Assembly: GCF_019084545.1 (NCBI RefSeq)
Contig: NZ_JAHREP010000003.1
Location: 124,001-188,000, forward strand
Direction of reading: 5' to 3'
Length of the DNA stretch: 64,000 nt
Source: Marinobacterium ramblicola
GTDB taxonomy: Bacteria > Pseudomonadota > Gammaproteobacteria > Pseudomonadales > Balneatricaceae
The number at the start of each line of letters is the position of its first letter. Positions within the stretch are counted from its first letter, which is position 1. Under the pieces are notes generated by a model that saw only the letters and a program-made list of their open reading frames with translations, did not search any database and was not told the DNA's origin. The position numbers were made by a program, and so were the translations under genes. Of this stretch, positions 31,047 to 41,832 are shown one piece after another.

Positions 31047-31571
31047 TTACTCCCCCCGTGCCAGCAGCGTCAGTTCGCGAATCAGGCGCGAGATCATCGC
31101 CAGCCCCAACAGTGCCAGGGTGAGCGGTATGGCGCTCTTGATCAGCCAGCGCCAGGGTAGCCCGGACGGGGCGGAGGAGTGCTCGTTGATGCGCCAGGAG
31201 TCGGCGACGAAATCCAGGCTGTGCAGGAAGGTGATGACGATGAACGGCATCACCAGCACCAGGATGCCGAGCACCTCGATCACACGCTTGGTTTTGTTGC
31301 TGAAACGGGTATAGAACAGGTCGACGCGGACATGTGAGTTGGTGACCTGTGCATAACTCAAACCGAACATGACACCGACCGCGTAGAGATGCCACTGCAG
31401 CTCCTCCAGCGCGATCAGGCCATGAGCGAACCCCTTGCGCAGCACCACCTGCAGAATAATTACCAATACCAGCAGTACATAGACCCAGGCCACGCCGAGC
31501 CCGATACGCTTTATCAGCCGGTCGATGCCGTCGGCCAGCGGCACTGGCGGCAGCTTGTCTTGTTCAGTCAC
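31047..31571 (-). CDS. dctQ: TRAP transporter small permease subunit
   Basis: 174-residue DctQ protein with four hydrophobic segments and the conserved ALEELQWHLYAVGVMFGLSYA region. It partners DctM. It is separated from dctP by 160 bases holding two hairpins, which may lower its expression relative to the binding protein. Confidence 0.93.
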   Translation of the reverse strand: MTEQDKLPPVPLADGIDRLIKRIGLGVAWVYVLLVLVIILQVVLRKGFAHGLIALEELQWHLYAVGVMFGLSYAQVTNSHVRVDLFYTRFSNKTKRVIEVLGILVLVMPFIVITFLHSLDFVADSWRINEHSSAPSGLPWRWLIKSAIPLTLALLGLAMISRLIRELTLLARGE

Positions 31572-31627
31572 CGGAAGACCCTACCCTGTTAATTCAATCG
31601 ATCGTCGAGGTTGCCCGAAGCGGGCGG

Positions 31628-31680
31628 TGCCGCTCCTGCGCATCCATGCGCCCGCGGCATACCGTACATCCTGTACATAA
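31628..31680 (-). repeat. Dispersed palindromic repeat, copy A (dctP-dctQ intergenic)
   Basis: Same element as at 45273-45408, here in reverse orientation. Outer stem TGCCGC/GCGGCA (31628-31633 with 31654-31659), inner stem GCGCA/TGCGC (31638-31642 with 31647-31651, loop of four). Stem bases differ from the other copies but pairing is kept. The flanking block (31660-31680) is nearly identical in both places. Confidence 0.85.
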
Positions 31681-31684
31681 GACA

Positions 31685-31708
31685 GGCGGTCCGCAGCGAC
31701 GGACCGCC
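31685..31708 (-). repeat. Strong hairpin directly downstream of dctP
   Basis: Perfect nine-pair stem (31685-31693 with 31700-31708), six-base loop, 24 bases past the dctP stop. No T tract follows on the minus strand, so it is more likely an mRNA stabiliser or attenuator than a full terminator. Confidence 0.6.
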
Positions 31709-31731
31709 CGTGGAGGCATTGCGTGTGCGGA

Positions 31732-32805
31732 TCAGTTCTTCTGCACGCGTGGCAGGAAGGCATTGGCTTCCCAGAGGTCATAACCCTGGCGGAAGGTGCT
31801 CATGTCATCCCATACCTTCTTGAAGAACGGATCGGCGGCGCTCTTTTCGGTCACCACTTCGTCCCACTTGGTCTTGAAGGTATCCAGCATGGTCTGGTTC
31901 CAGTAACGGATCTCGACACCGTCCTGCTTGGCCTTCTCCATTACCGGGAACTGCATCGCCTCGCCTTCGGCGATGGCGTTGGTCATCGACGCCTTGCAGG
32001 TGTTCTCCACGATCGCCTGCTTGCTCTCGCTCATCTCTTTCCAGGTGTCCTTATTCACCAGCAGTTCGAACACGGTGGCCTGCTGGTGCCAGCCCGGGAA
32101 GTAGTTGTACTTGACGATCTTATGCAGGCCCAGACGCTGATCGATCGCCGGCTGGGAGAACTCGGTGGCATCGATGGCACCCTTCTCCAGTGCGCCGAAG
32201 ATCTCGCCACCCGGCAGTTGCACGGTACCCACGCCCAGCTTCTCCATGACCGAGGCGCCAAGGCCGAAGAAGCGCATGTTCAGGCCCTGCAGATCCTCCG
32301 GTTTCTCGATCGGCTTGGAGAACCAGCCCGAGGTTTCCGGCGAGATGATGGCGCAGGGGATCACCTTAACGTTGTAGCCGCCGTTGTCGTACATCTCCTG
32401 GTACAGATTCAGGCCGTTGCCGTAGTACATCCAGGCCATGTATTCGCCCGCTTCCGGGCCGAAGGGCACGGCGGAGAACAGTGCTGCCGCCGGCAGCTTG
32501 CCCTGCCAGTAGCCGGCAGTGGAGTAACCGGAGTTCACCTTGCCGGAGGAGACTGCATCCAGGATCTCCTGCGGGCTGACCAGCTTGCCCGGCTCGTAGA
32601 TCTTCATCTTGATGTCGCCGTCGGACATCAACGGCAACTGTTCGGAAACCCACTTGATCGGAGAGCCCAGCGCGGGCAGATGGGTACCAAAGGCTACCGG
32701 CGTTTTCAGCAGCAGTTTGTCGCCTGCGGCGGCGGGAGTGGACAGGGAGAGCGCGGCCCCGGCGAGGACGGCAGTGGAGAGCACTGTTTTGGCAAATTTC
32801 TTCAT
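31732..32805 (-). CDS. dctP: TRAP transporter solute-binding protein
   Basis: 357-residue periplasmic DctP-type binding protein with a signal peptide (about 1-27, ending PAAA). The family arginine and glycine segments are visible (LQGLNMRFFGLGASVMEKLG, GEIFGALEKGAIDATEF). The ligand is probably a 2-hydroxy- or 2-oxo-carboxylate, judged from the downstream dehydrogenase and the PdhR boxes. First gene of dctP-dctQ-dctM-dehydrogenase. Confidence 0.93.
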   Translation of the reverse strand: MKKFAKTVLSTAVLAGAALSLSTPAAAGDKLLLKTPVAFGTHLPALGSPIKWVSEQLPLMSDGDIKMKIYEPGKLVSPQEILDAVSSGKVNSGYSTAGYWQGKLPAAALFSAVPFGPEAGEYMAWMYYGNGLNLYQEMYDNGGYNVKVIPCAIISPETSGWFSKPIEKPEDLQGLNMRFFGLGASVMEKLGVGTVQLPGGEIFGALEKGAIDATEFSQPAIDQRLGLHKIVKYNYFPGWHQQATVFELLVNKDTWKEMSESKQAIVENTCKASMTNAIAEGEAMQFPVMEKAKQDGVEIRYWNQTMLDTFKTKWDEVVTEKSAADPFFKKVWDDMSTFRQGYDLWEANAFLPRVQKN

Positions 32806-32898
32806 GACACACCCTTGGGTTCGTTGTTGTTATCTCGTGTTCGGGATGATCGCCATGGCGTCATGGGGTGGCGACGCCATGTATATCGTCTTTGATTG

Positions 32899-32913
32899 AT
32901 TGGTAAGACCAAT
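32899..32913. promoter_or_regulatory. PdhR box 1
   Basis: ATTGGTAAGACCAAT: perfect match to the E. coli PdhR operator pattern ATTGGTnnnACCAAT, 93 bases upstream of dctP. Confidence 0.85.
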
Positions 32914-33038
32914 TGCCCTAAAGATCGATGAGGTACTGTATTTTTTTTGTACAAAGACTGTCAATAATTTTTTGTATTGATTTTTTGTGCATTGTTAGGG
33001 GTGTTTCATAGGTAGTAATACAATGGATATTTTGCGCT

Positions 33039-33053
33039 ATTGGTAATACCAAT
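33039..33053. promoter_or_regulatory. PdhR box 2
   Basis: ATTGGTAATACCAAT: second perfect operator, 140 bases after box 1 and about 100 bases before the pdhR start. Suggests autoregulation. Confidence 0.85.
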
Positions 33054-33117
33054 TATTTATATGTTATTTGTATGGGATTTTAGAGGCTGGTCCCGGAAGC
33101 GGGAACGCGCTAGGATT

Positions 33118-33132
33118 AATGGTCTTACCAAA
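33118..33132. promoter_or_regulatory. PdhR box 3 (imperfect)
   Basis: AATGGTCTTACCAAA: one mismatch in each half of the PdhR pattern, 21 bases before the pdhR start codon, where a bound repressor would block transcription or clearance. The rest of the 348-base gap 32806-33153 is AT-rich with no other clear signal. Confidence 0.6.
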
Positions 33133-33153
33133 GTCTTCTGGTTGAGGATTTAT

Positions 33154-33915
33154 ATGGCATATCAAAGGGTTAAGCCGCCGAAGCTGTCGGATGTGATCAT
33201 GGGGCAGTTGGAGGCGATGATCCTTGAGGGCACGTTGAAGCCGGGGCAGAGGTTGCCGCCGGAGCGGGAACTGGCAAAGGAGTTCGAGGTATCCCGGCCT
33301 TCATTGCGTGAAGCGGTGCAGAAGCTTGCCGCCAAGGGGTTGTTGGTCAGCCGTCAGGGCGGGGGAACCTATGTATCGGAGGATCTGGGTGGCTCCTTTT
33401 CGGACCCGCTGCTGGAGCTGTTTAGAACTCATCCCGAGGCGCAATACGACCTGCTGGAGTTTCGTCACGCCCTGGAGGGGGTGACGGCCTACTATGCTGC
33501 ATTGCGCAGTACTTCGGCCGACCGTGAGGCGATCCGGAAATGCTACCGGACCCTGGAGGGATACCATGCCACCAAAGAGTTCGAGAAGGAGGTGGCGGCC
33601 GATGTGGACTTCCATCTGTCAATTGCGGCAGCAACCCATAACATGGTGTTGCTGCATATGATGCGAGCGCTGTTTCGTCTGCTGCAGCAGCACATCGGTG
33701 ACAACTTGCAGAATATCTACCCCAAGGCGGATTACCGGAAGAAGATACATGAGCAGCACCAGGTGCTGATGGATGCGATCTGCGATGGTGATCCGGAGCG
33801 TGCGCGCAAGGCAGCGCACGATCATCTGGTCTATGTTGAAGAGGCTCTGCTCGAACAGGGGAGGGAAAACACTCGGCTGGAGAGGTCGCTTCGTCGTTCT
33901 GACCTCTCTCGCTAA
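33154..33915 (+). CDS. pdhR: Pyruvate-responsive GntR regulator PdhR
   Basis: 253-residue FadR-subfamily GntR repressor. N-terminal winged helix (KLSDVIMGQLEAMILEG, LPPERELAKEF, VSRPSLREAVQKL) and C-terminal FCD ligand domain. It tracks E. coli PdhR closely (MAY start, SRQGGGTYV, YDLLE-RHALEG, YYAALRST, LERSLRR near the end). PdhR senses pyruvate and represses aceEF-lpd and respiratory genes in E. coli. The ATG at 33154 has GAGGA five bases upstream. Placed directly before aceE and divergent from the TRAP genes. It could be called LldR-like, but the similarity favours PdhR. Confidence 0.93.
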   Translation: MAYQRVKPPKLSDVIMGQLEAMILEGTLKPGQRLPPERELAKEFEVSRPSLREAVQKLAAKGLLVSRQGGGTYVSEDLGGSFSDPLLELFRTHPEAQYDLLEFRHALEGVTAYYAALRSTSADREAIRKCYRTLEGYHATKEFEKEVAADVDFHLSIAAATHNMVLLHMMRALFRLLQQHIGDNLQNIYPKADYRKKIHEQHQVLMDAICDGDPERARKAAHDHLVYVEEALLEQGRENTRLERSLRRSDLSR

Positions 33916-34001
33916 CGTTTTTGTATAAAAATTACAAATTGTAGGAGCAGTCTGATAACAATACGGACTGTAAGGGCGCTTTGTAGACTGTTTGAAACAT
34001 A

Positions 34002-34022
34002 ATGTGTAGTATCTTTACACAT
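34002..34022. promoter_or_regulatory. Dyad upstream of aceE (7-7-7)
   Basis: ATGTGTA, seven-base spacer, TACACAT: a perfect interrupted palindrome in the pdhR-aceE gap, consistent with an operator for an unidentified dimeric regulator. Confidence 0.5.
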
Positions 34023-34040
34023 AATAAGTGACCCGTCGGA

Positions 34041-34055
34041 TGTTGCAGTGCAACA
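34041..34055. promoter_or_regulatory. Palindrome TGTTGCAGTGCAACA upstream of aceE
   Basis: Perfect 7-1-7 palindrome about 120 bases before the aceE start. No PdhR-like box is visible in 33916-34175. A TTGACA (34070-34075) lies just downstream but lacks a good -10. Confidence 0.45.
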
Positions 34056-34175
34056 CCTCAGGTACTGTATTGACAGGGGCACAACCGGGAAACGGATGCT
34101 CTGGCCATGAGCCGGAGTAGAGCTCGTTCTCCCATGCAAACAAATAAGACGGCTACAGGAATCGGAGAAAGCACA

Positions 34176-36836
34176 GTGCAAGACGAGATGATTGACGATA
34201 TCGATCCAATCGAAACCCGTGAATGGATGGAAGCGCTTGAGTCTGTCGCCAAAAACGACGGTAACGAGCGTGCGCGCTACCTGCTTACCAAGCTTGGCAC
34301 CAAGGCCGCCGAAATCGGCGTCGGTGGTGCTGCCACTCTGAACACACCCTATGTGAACACCATTGCCCCGCGCGAAGAGGTACGCATGCCGGGTGATCTG
34401 TTCATGGAGCGTCGCATCCGCTCATTCATCCGCTGGAACGCGATGGCGATGGTCATGCGCGCCAACGACAACGATGAGGGCCTGGGTGGTCACATCTCCA
34501 GCTTCTCCTCATCCGCCACGCTGTACGACATCGGTTTCAACTACTTTTTCCATGGTCCGGAAGGCGACCGCGAGTCGGACATGGTGTTCTTCCAGGGACA
34601 TATTTCACCGGGTATCTACGCGCGCGCCTACCTTGAAGGGCGTCTGACCGAAGAACAGCTCGATAATTTCCGCCGGGAAGTGGACGGCAACGGTCTTTCC
34701 TCCTATCCGCACCCCTGGCTGATGCCGGACTTCTGGCAGTTCCCGACCGTTTCCATGGGCTTGGGGCCGATCCAGGCGATCTACCAGGCTCACGTGATGC
34801 GTTATCTGTCTGCACGTGATCTGGTCAAACGCGGCGACCGCAAGGTCTGGGCTTTCCTCGGGGACGGTGAGTGTGACGAACCGGAAACCCTGGGTGCCAT
34901 CTCGCTGGCCGGTCGTGAGCAGCTTGAAAACCTGGTGTTCGTGATCAACTGTAACCTGCAGCGTCTGGACGGTCCGGTTCGTGGTAACGGCAAGATCGTG
35001 CAGGAGCTGGAGGGGATCTTCCGCGGTGCCGGCTGGAACGTGATCAAGTGTCTGTGGGGCCGCCACTGGGATCCGCTGTTCGAGAAGGACACCAAGGGTC
35101 TGCTGGTCAAGCGCATGAACGAAGTGTGCGACGGCGAACTGCAGAACTACAAGGCCAACGGTGGCGCCTATACCCGTGAGCACTTCTTCGGCAAATATCC
35201 GGAACTGGCCGAGATGGTCAAGGATATGTCCGACGACGAGATCATGAACCTGAACCGTGGTGGTCACGATCCGTACAAGGTGTATGCGGCCTACCATCAG
35301 GCGATGAACAACAAGGGACAGCCGACCGTTATTCTGGCGCAGACCGTCAAGGGTTACGGCACCGGTCAGTCCGGCCAGGCCAAGAACGATACCCACTCGC
35401 TGAAAAAGGTGGCGATGGATGACCTCAAGTCGTTCCGCGACCGTTTCAATATTCCGCTGACCGATGATCAGTTGAAGGACGTTCCCTACTACCGTCCGGC
35501 TCCGGACTCTCCGGAGATGAAGTACATGCTCGAGCGCCGACAGAAGCTCGGTGGCTTCTACCCGGCGCGCCGCGTAGAGTTCGAGAAGCTGGAGACGCCG
35601 GATCTGGAAACCTTCTCCGGTCAGCTGAAATCCTCCGGTGACCGCACGCTGTCGACGCAGATGGCGTTGAACCGCGTTATCAGCGCGCTGGTGAAAGACA
35701 AGAACATGGGCAGCCGTGTGGTGCCTATCGTGCCTGACGAGGCGCGTACCTTCGGTATGGAGGGGATGTTCCGTCAGCTCGGTATCTACTCCTCCGCCGG
35801 TCAGCGTTACGTGCCGCATGACTCCGACCAGATCATGTTCTACAAGGAGTCGAAGACCGGTCAGATCCTGGAGGAGGGGATCAACGAGGCGGGCGCCATG
35901 TCGGCCTGGCTGGCCTGTGCCACCTCCTACGCCAACAACAACTGCACCATGGTGCCGTTCTACATCTTCTACTCCATGTTTGGCTTCCAGCGCGTCATGG
36001 ACCTGTGTTGGGCCGCCGGCGATATGCAGGCGCGCGGCTTCCTGATCGGTGCCACCTCAGGTCGTACCACGCTGAACGGCGAAGGTCTGCAGCACCAGGA
36101 CGGCCACAGCCACCTGATGGCGCAGATGATCCCGAACTGCGTCAGCTACGACCCGACCTACGGCTACGAAGTGGCGGTGATTGTGCAGGACGGCCTGAAG
36201 CGGATGTACCAGGATCAGGAGAACAAGTTCTACTACATCACCACGCTGAACGAGAACTACCAGCATCCGGAGATGCCCCAGGGTGCCGAAGAGGGCATCG
36301 TCAAGGGTATGTACCTGCTGGAAGAGGGCGGCAAGGCCGATCTCAAGGTACAGCTGTTCGGTTGCGGCTCTATCCTGCGCGAAGTACGCGAAGCCGCTAC
36401 GCTGCTGCGTGACGAGTTCGGTGTCGAGGCGGATGTCTGGAGCACCACGTCGATCAACGAGCTGCGTCGCGATGCTCAGGCGGTGTACCGCTGGAACATG
36501 CTGCATCCGGAAGAGCAGCCGCGTGAGTCCTACGTCGAACAGGCGCTGAAAGACCATGAAGGGCCGGTCATCGCATCGACCGACTACATGCGTCTCTACG
36601 CCGATCAGCTGCGTGAGTACATCCCGCGCCGCTACAAGGTGCTCGGTACCGACGGTTTCGGCCGCTCCGATACCCGTACCAAGCTGCGTGAATTCTTCGA
36701 AGTTAACCGCTACTACGTCTGTATAGCGGCGCTGAAAGCGCTGCAGGAGGAGGGCAAGATCGAGCCTTCCGTCGTTGCCAAGGCGATGCAGAAGTTCAAT
36801 CTCAACCCGGAGAAACCGGCCCCCTGGACCGTGTGA
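34176..36836 (+). CDS. aceE: Pyruvate dehydrogenase E1 component
   Basis: 886 residues from a GTG at 34176 with GGAGA seven bases upstream, matching E. coli AceE (887). An earlier in-frame ATG at 34107 would add unrelated residues. The homodimeric E1 binds thiamine diphosphate through GDGECDEPETLGA ... NCNLQRLDGPV; MPGDLFMERRIRS is typical. It decarboxylates pyruvate and acetylates the lipoyl groups of E2. Followed after 41 bases by aceF. Confidence 0.98.
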   Translation: MQDEMIDDIDPIETREWMEALESVAKNDGNERARYLLTKLGTKAAEIGVGGAATLNTPYVNTIAPREEVRMPGDLFMERRIRSFIRWNAMAMVMRANDNDEGLGGHISSFSSSATLYDIGFNYFFHGPEGDRESDMVFFQGHISPGIYARAYLEGRLTEEQLDNFRREVDGNGLSSYPHPWLMPDFWQFPTVSMGLGPIQAIYQAHVMRYLSARDLVKRGDRKVWAFLGDGECDEPETLGAISLAGREQLENLVFVINCNLQRLDGPVRGNGKIVQELEGIFRGAGWNVIKCLWGRHWDPLFEKDTKGLLVKRMNEVCDGELQNYKANGGAYTREHFFGKYPELAEMVKDMSDDEIMNLNRGGHDPYKVYAAYHQAMNNKGQPTVILAQTVKGYGTGQSGQAKNDTHSLKKVAMDDLKSFRDRFNIPLTDDQLKDVPYYRPAPDSPEMKYMLERRQKLGGFYPARRVEFEKLETPDLETFSGQLKSSGDRTLSTQMALNRVISALVKDKNMGSRVVPIVPDEARTFGMEGMFRQLGIYSSAGQRYVPHDSDQIMFYKESKTGQILEEGINEAGAMSAWLACATSYANNNCTMVPFYIFYSMFGFQRVMDLCWAAGDMQARGFLIGATSGRTTLNGEGLQHQDGHSHLMAQMIPNCVSYDPTYGYEVAVIVQDGLKRMYQDQENKFYYITTLNENYQHPEMPQGAEEGIVKGMYLLEEGGKADLKVQLFGCGSILREVREAATLLRDEFGVEADVWSTTSINELRRDAQAVYRWNMLHPEEQPRESYVEQALKDHEGPVIASTDYMRLYADQLREYIPRRYKVLGTDGFGRSDTRTKLREFFEVNRYYVCIAALKALQEEGKIEPSVVAKAMQKFNLNPEKPAPWTV

Positions 36837-36877
36837 TCTGGCACTGAACATCTGAAGGTTAACGAGAGGACAGTATT

Positions 36878-38854
36878 GTGAGCACAACAACTATTACAGT
36901 ACCGGATATCGGCGGTCATGAAGGTGTCGATATCATCGAGATCTGCGTCAAGGTGGGTGACACCGTAGCCGAGGGCGACAGCCTGATCACGCTGGAAACC
37001 GACAAGGCATCGATGGATGTGCCCTCCACCGCCGCAGGCGTAGTGAAAAACATTCTGGTCAGCGAAGGCGGCACCTGCAGCGAAGGCGATGCCATCGTCG
37101 AACTGGAGACGGCGGGTGCATCGGCGGCAGCCGCTCCTGCTGCCGCTCCGGCACCGGCGCCGGCCGCTGAAGCGGCGCCTGCACCGGCTGCAGCCCCAGC
37201 TCCTGCCGCGGCAGCGGCCGCAAGCAGCGTCGAACAGGTGCTGATCCCCGATCTGAGCGGCGCCTCCGACGTCGACGTGATCGAGGTGCTGGTCAAGGTG
37301 GGCGATACCGTGGCCGAAGGTGACAGCCTGATCACACTGGAGACCGACAAGGCCTCGATGGAAGTGCCGGCACCCAAGGGTGGCGTCATCAAGTCGATGA
37401 AGATCAACGAGGGAGACAAGGTCAACGAAGGCGACCTGCTGCTTGAGCTTGAGGTCTCCGGTGGCGCTGCTCCGGCACCTGCCGCAGCGGCTCCCGCTCC
37501 GGCGGCCGAAGCGCCTGCACCCGCTGCGGCCCCGGCTGCAGCACCGGTGTCCGGCGGCATCGAACAGGTGCTGATTCCGGATCTGAGCGGTGCCTCCGAC
37601 GTCGACGTGATCGAAGTGCTGGTCAAGGAGGGCGATACCATCGCCGAGGGCGACAGCCTGATCACCCTGGAGACCGACAAGGCATCGATGGAGGTCCCGG
37701 CGCCCAAGGGCGGCGTGGTCAAGTCGATGAAGATCAAGGAGGGCGACAAGGTCAACGAAGGTGACCTGCTGCTCGAACTGGAAGTGGTCGGCGCCGCACC
37801 AGCACCGGCTGCAGCCGCTCCGGCACCCGCGCCCGCTGCGGCAGCCCCCGCTGCGCCTGCCGTGCCCGCTGCGGCACCGGCGGCCGGTAAAGCGATCTCC
37901 GCCGGCGATCTGGCCGCGCTGGATAAGAAAAACCGCTCCGTCTACGCAGGCCCGGCGGTACGCGCCCTGGCTCGCGAGTTCGGTGTCGATCTGACCAAGG
38001 TCGGCGGCAGCGGCCGCAAGGGTCGTGTCATCAAAGAGGATGTGCAGAGCTACGTCAAGAGCGCGCTGAAGCAGCTGGAGCAGGGTGCTCCCGCAGCGGC
38101 AGGCGTCAGCGGTGGTTCCGGCATCCCGCCGATTCCGGCTGTCGACTTCAGCAAGTTCGGCGAGATCGAGATGGTCAAGCTGAGCAAGATCGACAAGGTT
38201 ACCCGCGACAACATGTCACGCTGCTGGCTGAACATCCCGCACGTGACTCAGTTCGACGAAGCGGATATCACCGAGCTCGAAGCCTTCCGCAAGGAGATGA
38301 AGGACGAAGCGGCCAAGTCTGGCGTCAAGCTGACCCCGCTGCCGTTCCTGATCAAGGCCGCCGCGATTGCGCTGAGCCGTCACCAGAAGTTCAATGCATC
38401 ACTGCACGCCGATGGCGAGCATATTGTCTACAAGAAATATGTGAACATCGGTCTGGCGGTGGACACGCCGAACGGTCTGATGGTGCCGGTGATCAAGGAT
38501 GCCGACAAGAAGAGCATCTACGAACTGTCGAAGGAAGCGATCGAGCTGGCCGGCAAGGCCAAGGATCGCAAGCTGAAGCCGAACGAGATGCAGGGCGCCT
38601 GCTTTACCATCTCCAGCCTCGGCGGTATCGGCGGTACCGGCTTTACGCCGATCGTCAATGCCCCGGAAGTGGCGATCCTCGGTGTGTCCAGGGCGGATAT
38701 CAAGCCGCGCTGGAACGGCAAGGAGTTTGTACCGCGTCAGATGCTGCCGCTGTGCTTGTCCTACGATCACCGCGCCATCAACGGCGGAGATGCTGGCCGC
38801 TTCCTGACCGACCTTAACGGTCTGCTCAGCGATATCCGTCGTCTGGTGCTCTGA
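36878..38854 (+). CDS. aceF: Pyruvate dehydrogenase E2 (dihydrolipoyl acetyltransferase), three lipoyl domains
   Basis: 658 residues from a GTG with GAGAGGA upstream. Three lipoyl domains with target lysines at 43, 158 and 268 (ETDKASM each), joined by Ala/Pro linkers; a peripheral subunit-binding domain (about 355-395); and a catalytic domain ending DHRAINGG (His631, Asn635 where E. coli has Asp, as I recall for Azotobacter E2). Domains 2 and 3 are almost identical over 330-base-spaced DNA, a recent duplication or conversion; domain 1 is diverged. No lpd gene follows. Confidence 0.98.
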   Translation: MSTTTITVPDIGGHEGVDIIEICVKVGDTVAEGDSLITLETDKASMDVPSTAAGVVKNILVSEGGTCSEGDAIVELETAGASAAAAPAAAPAPAPAAEAAPAPAAAPAPAAAAAASSVEQVLIPDLSGASDVDVIEVLVKVGDTVAEGDSLITLETDKASMEVPAPKGGVIKSMKINEGDKVNEGDLLLELEVSGGAAPAPAAAAPAPAAEAPAPAAAPAAAPVSGGIEQVLIPDLSGASDVDVIEVLVKEGDTIAEGDSLITLETDKASMEVPAPKGGVVKSMKIKEGDKVNEGDLLLELEVVGAAPAPAAAAPAPAPAAAAPAAPAVPAAAPAAGKAISAGDLAALDKKNRSVYAGPAVRALAREFGVDLTKVGGSGRKGRVIKEDVQSYVKSALKQLEQGAPAAAGVSGGSGIPPIPAVDFSKFGEIEMVKLSKIDKVTRDNMSRCWLNIPHVTQFDEADITELEAFRKEMKDEAAKSGVKLTPLPFLIKAAAIALSRHQKFNASLHADGEHIVYKKYVNIGLAVDTPNGLMVPVIKDADKKSIYELSKEAIELAGKAKDRKLKPNEMQGACFTISSLGGIGGTGFTPIVNAPEVAILGVSRADIKPRWNGKEFVPRQMLPLCLSYDHRAINGGDAGRFLTDLNGLLSDIRRLVL

Positions 38855-38877
38855 GACCGGATCGACAGGTAAAAAGA

Positions 38878-38900
38878 AAGGCTCCTTCGGGAGCCTTTTT
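38878..38900 (+). terminator. Rho-independent terminator of aceEF
   Basis: Eight-pair stem AAGGCTCC/GGAGCCTT closed by a TTCG tetraloop (38886-38889), followed by T residues. It lies before the convergent astB. Confidence 0.9.
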
Positions 38901-38971
38901 AATGGCTGTTGGCAAACAACAGGAGTGGAGAACCGGATAGATCGGGGCCTTTCTCTGGCCCGCAGATCGGA

Positions 38972-40306
38972 TTAACGCTGGAACGGGTAGATCGAGCCCA
39001 GGTTCAGGATCTGGGTCAGCTCATCGAGGGCGAAGCGGGATTCCATCAGCAGCTTCGGATCGGCCAGATCACGCTCCTCTAGACGGTCACGATAGTGTTT
39101 GTTCACCCAAGCACTCAGTTTGGCGTACAGCTCGTCGTTGATCAGTGTATGGGGATTGACCGCGGCCCGTTCCTCTTCGTTCAGCACCACGCGCAGGCGC
39201 AGGCAGGCGGGGCCGCCGCCGTTGCTCATGCTCTGCTTCAGATCGAAGATCTTCAGCTCGTCGATGCCGCGACCGCTGGCGACCAGGTCCTGCAGGTAGT
39301 GCCATACCGCCGGTGTTTGGCGGCACTCCTCCGGGATCACCAGCAGCGTGCGCCCGTCTGGCAGCGACAGCAGCTGGCTGTTGAACAGGTAGGAGCGCAC
39401 CGCATCCTGCACCGAGACCTGCTCGGTCGGCACCTCGATAACGCGGAAATCATCCTGCATCGCGCGGGTCAGCCGACGCTTGACCTCCTCCTGATCGAGG
39501 AAGGCTTGCTGATGGCAGAACAGCAGATCACGGTTGCCCACGGCGATAACGTCGTTATGGAACACCCCCTGATCGATGACATCCGGATTCTGCTGGGCGT
39601 AGACCACATCCCGGCTGCTCAGTTGGTGCTTGCGGGCGATCGCCTGTGATGCCTCGTAGGTATGGCGGGCCGGGAACTTGCTCGGTGCCGGCTTGCTGCT
39701 GTCAAAGGCGTAGCGGCCAAAAACGAAAAACTCCACCCCGCGTTGACCGTACTCGTGACAGAAGCGGGTATGGTTGGCGGCGCCTTCATCGCCGAACTGC
39801 TCCACACCGGGCAGTGCGCAGTGGTGGCGGAAATGTCTTTCATTGGGGAAGGTGGCGCGCAGGATACGACCGGTGGTTTCATGCTCGATCGAGCGGTGAA
39901 ACTTGTTGGTCAGGTTGGCTGGGGTGAAGTGGACCCGGCTGTCGAGGGTATCGGCACTGGGCGACACGGTTGCGGCGTTGGCGGTCCACATGCTCGATGC
40001 CGAGCAGCAGGCAGCGAGCACCCGTGGTGCATACTGGGCGGCCTGGAACAGCACCGACGAGTCGGAGCCGGAGAAGCCCAGGCGGCGCAGGGTCTGCACG
40101 TCGGGCCGCTCCTGCGGCGCCAGTACGCCCTGAACCATGCCCAGATCATACAGCGCCTTCATCTTGGTCAGGCCCTGCAGCGCCGCCTGCTTCGGGTTGG
40201 AAGGCTTGGCCTGATTACGGTCGGACGCGATATTGCCGAACGACAGGCCACTGTAGTTGTGGGTCGGCCCGACCAGGCCGTCAAAATTTGCTTCAAATGC
40301 GTTCAT
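38972..40306 (-). CDS. astB: N-succinylarginine dihydrolase
   Basis: 444 residues (E. coli AstB 447). AST pathway step 2: succinylarginine to succinylornithine plus CO2 and two NH3. Start [20 protein letters not shown]; catalytic Cys in [10 protein letters not shown] near residue 370. GGAGA precedes the ATG. Last gene of the cluster (the aruB position); no aruE follows. Confidence 0.97.
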   Translation of the reverse strand: MNAFEANFDGLVGPTHNYSGLSFGNIASDRNQAKPSNPKQAALQGLTKMKALYDLGMVQGVLAPQERPDVQTLRRLGFSGSDSSVLFQAAQYAPRVLAACCSASSMWTANAATVSPSADTLDSRVHFTPANLTNKFHRSIEHETTGRILRATFPNERHFRHHCALPGVEQFGDEGAANHTRFCHEYGQRGVEFFVFGRYAFDSSKPAPSKFPARHTYEASQAIARKHQLSSRDVVYAQQNPDVIDQGVFHNDVIAVGNRDLLFCHQQAFLDQEEVKRRLTRAMQDDFRVIEVPTEQVSVQDAVRSYLFNSQLLSLPDGRTLLVIPEECRQTPAVWHYLQDLVASGRGIDELKIFDLKQSMSNGGGPACLRLRVVLNEEERAAVNPHTLINDELYAKLSAWVNKHYRDRLEERDLADPKLLMESRFALDELTQILNLGSIYPFQR

Positions 40307-40353
40307 TTTTTTTCTCCGGTTGCCGGGGGGCGCGCGGGCACGCCTCCCAGGCG

Positions 40354-41832
<1,479 letters not shown>

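Noticed and set aside
33154-33915. Naming the GntR gene lldR or fadR
   Set aside because: Residue blocks follow PdhR throughout, and perfect PdhR operators lie next to it.
34107-34175. Upstream ATG for aceE
   Set aside because: The added residues are unlike E1; the GTG at 34176 has a good ribosome site and the expected length.
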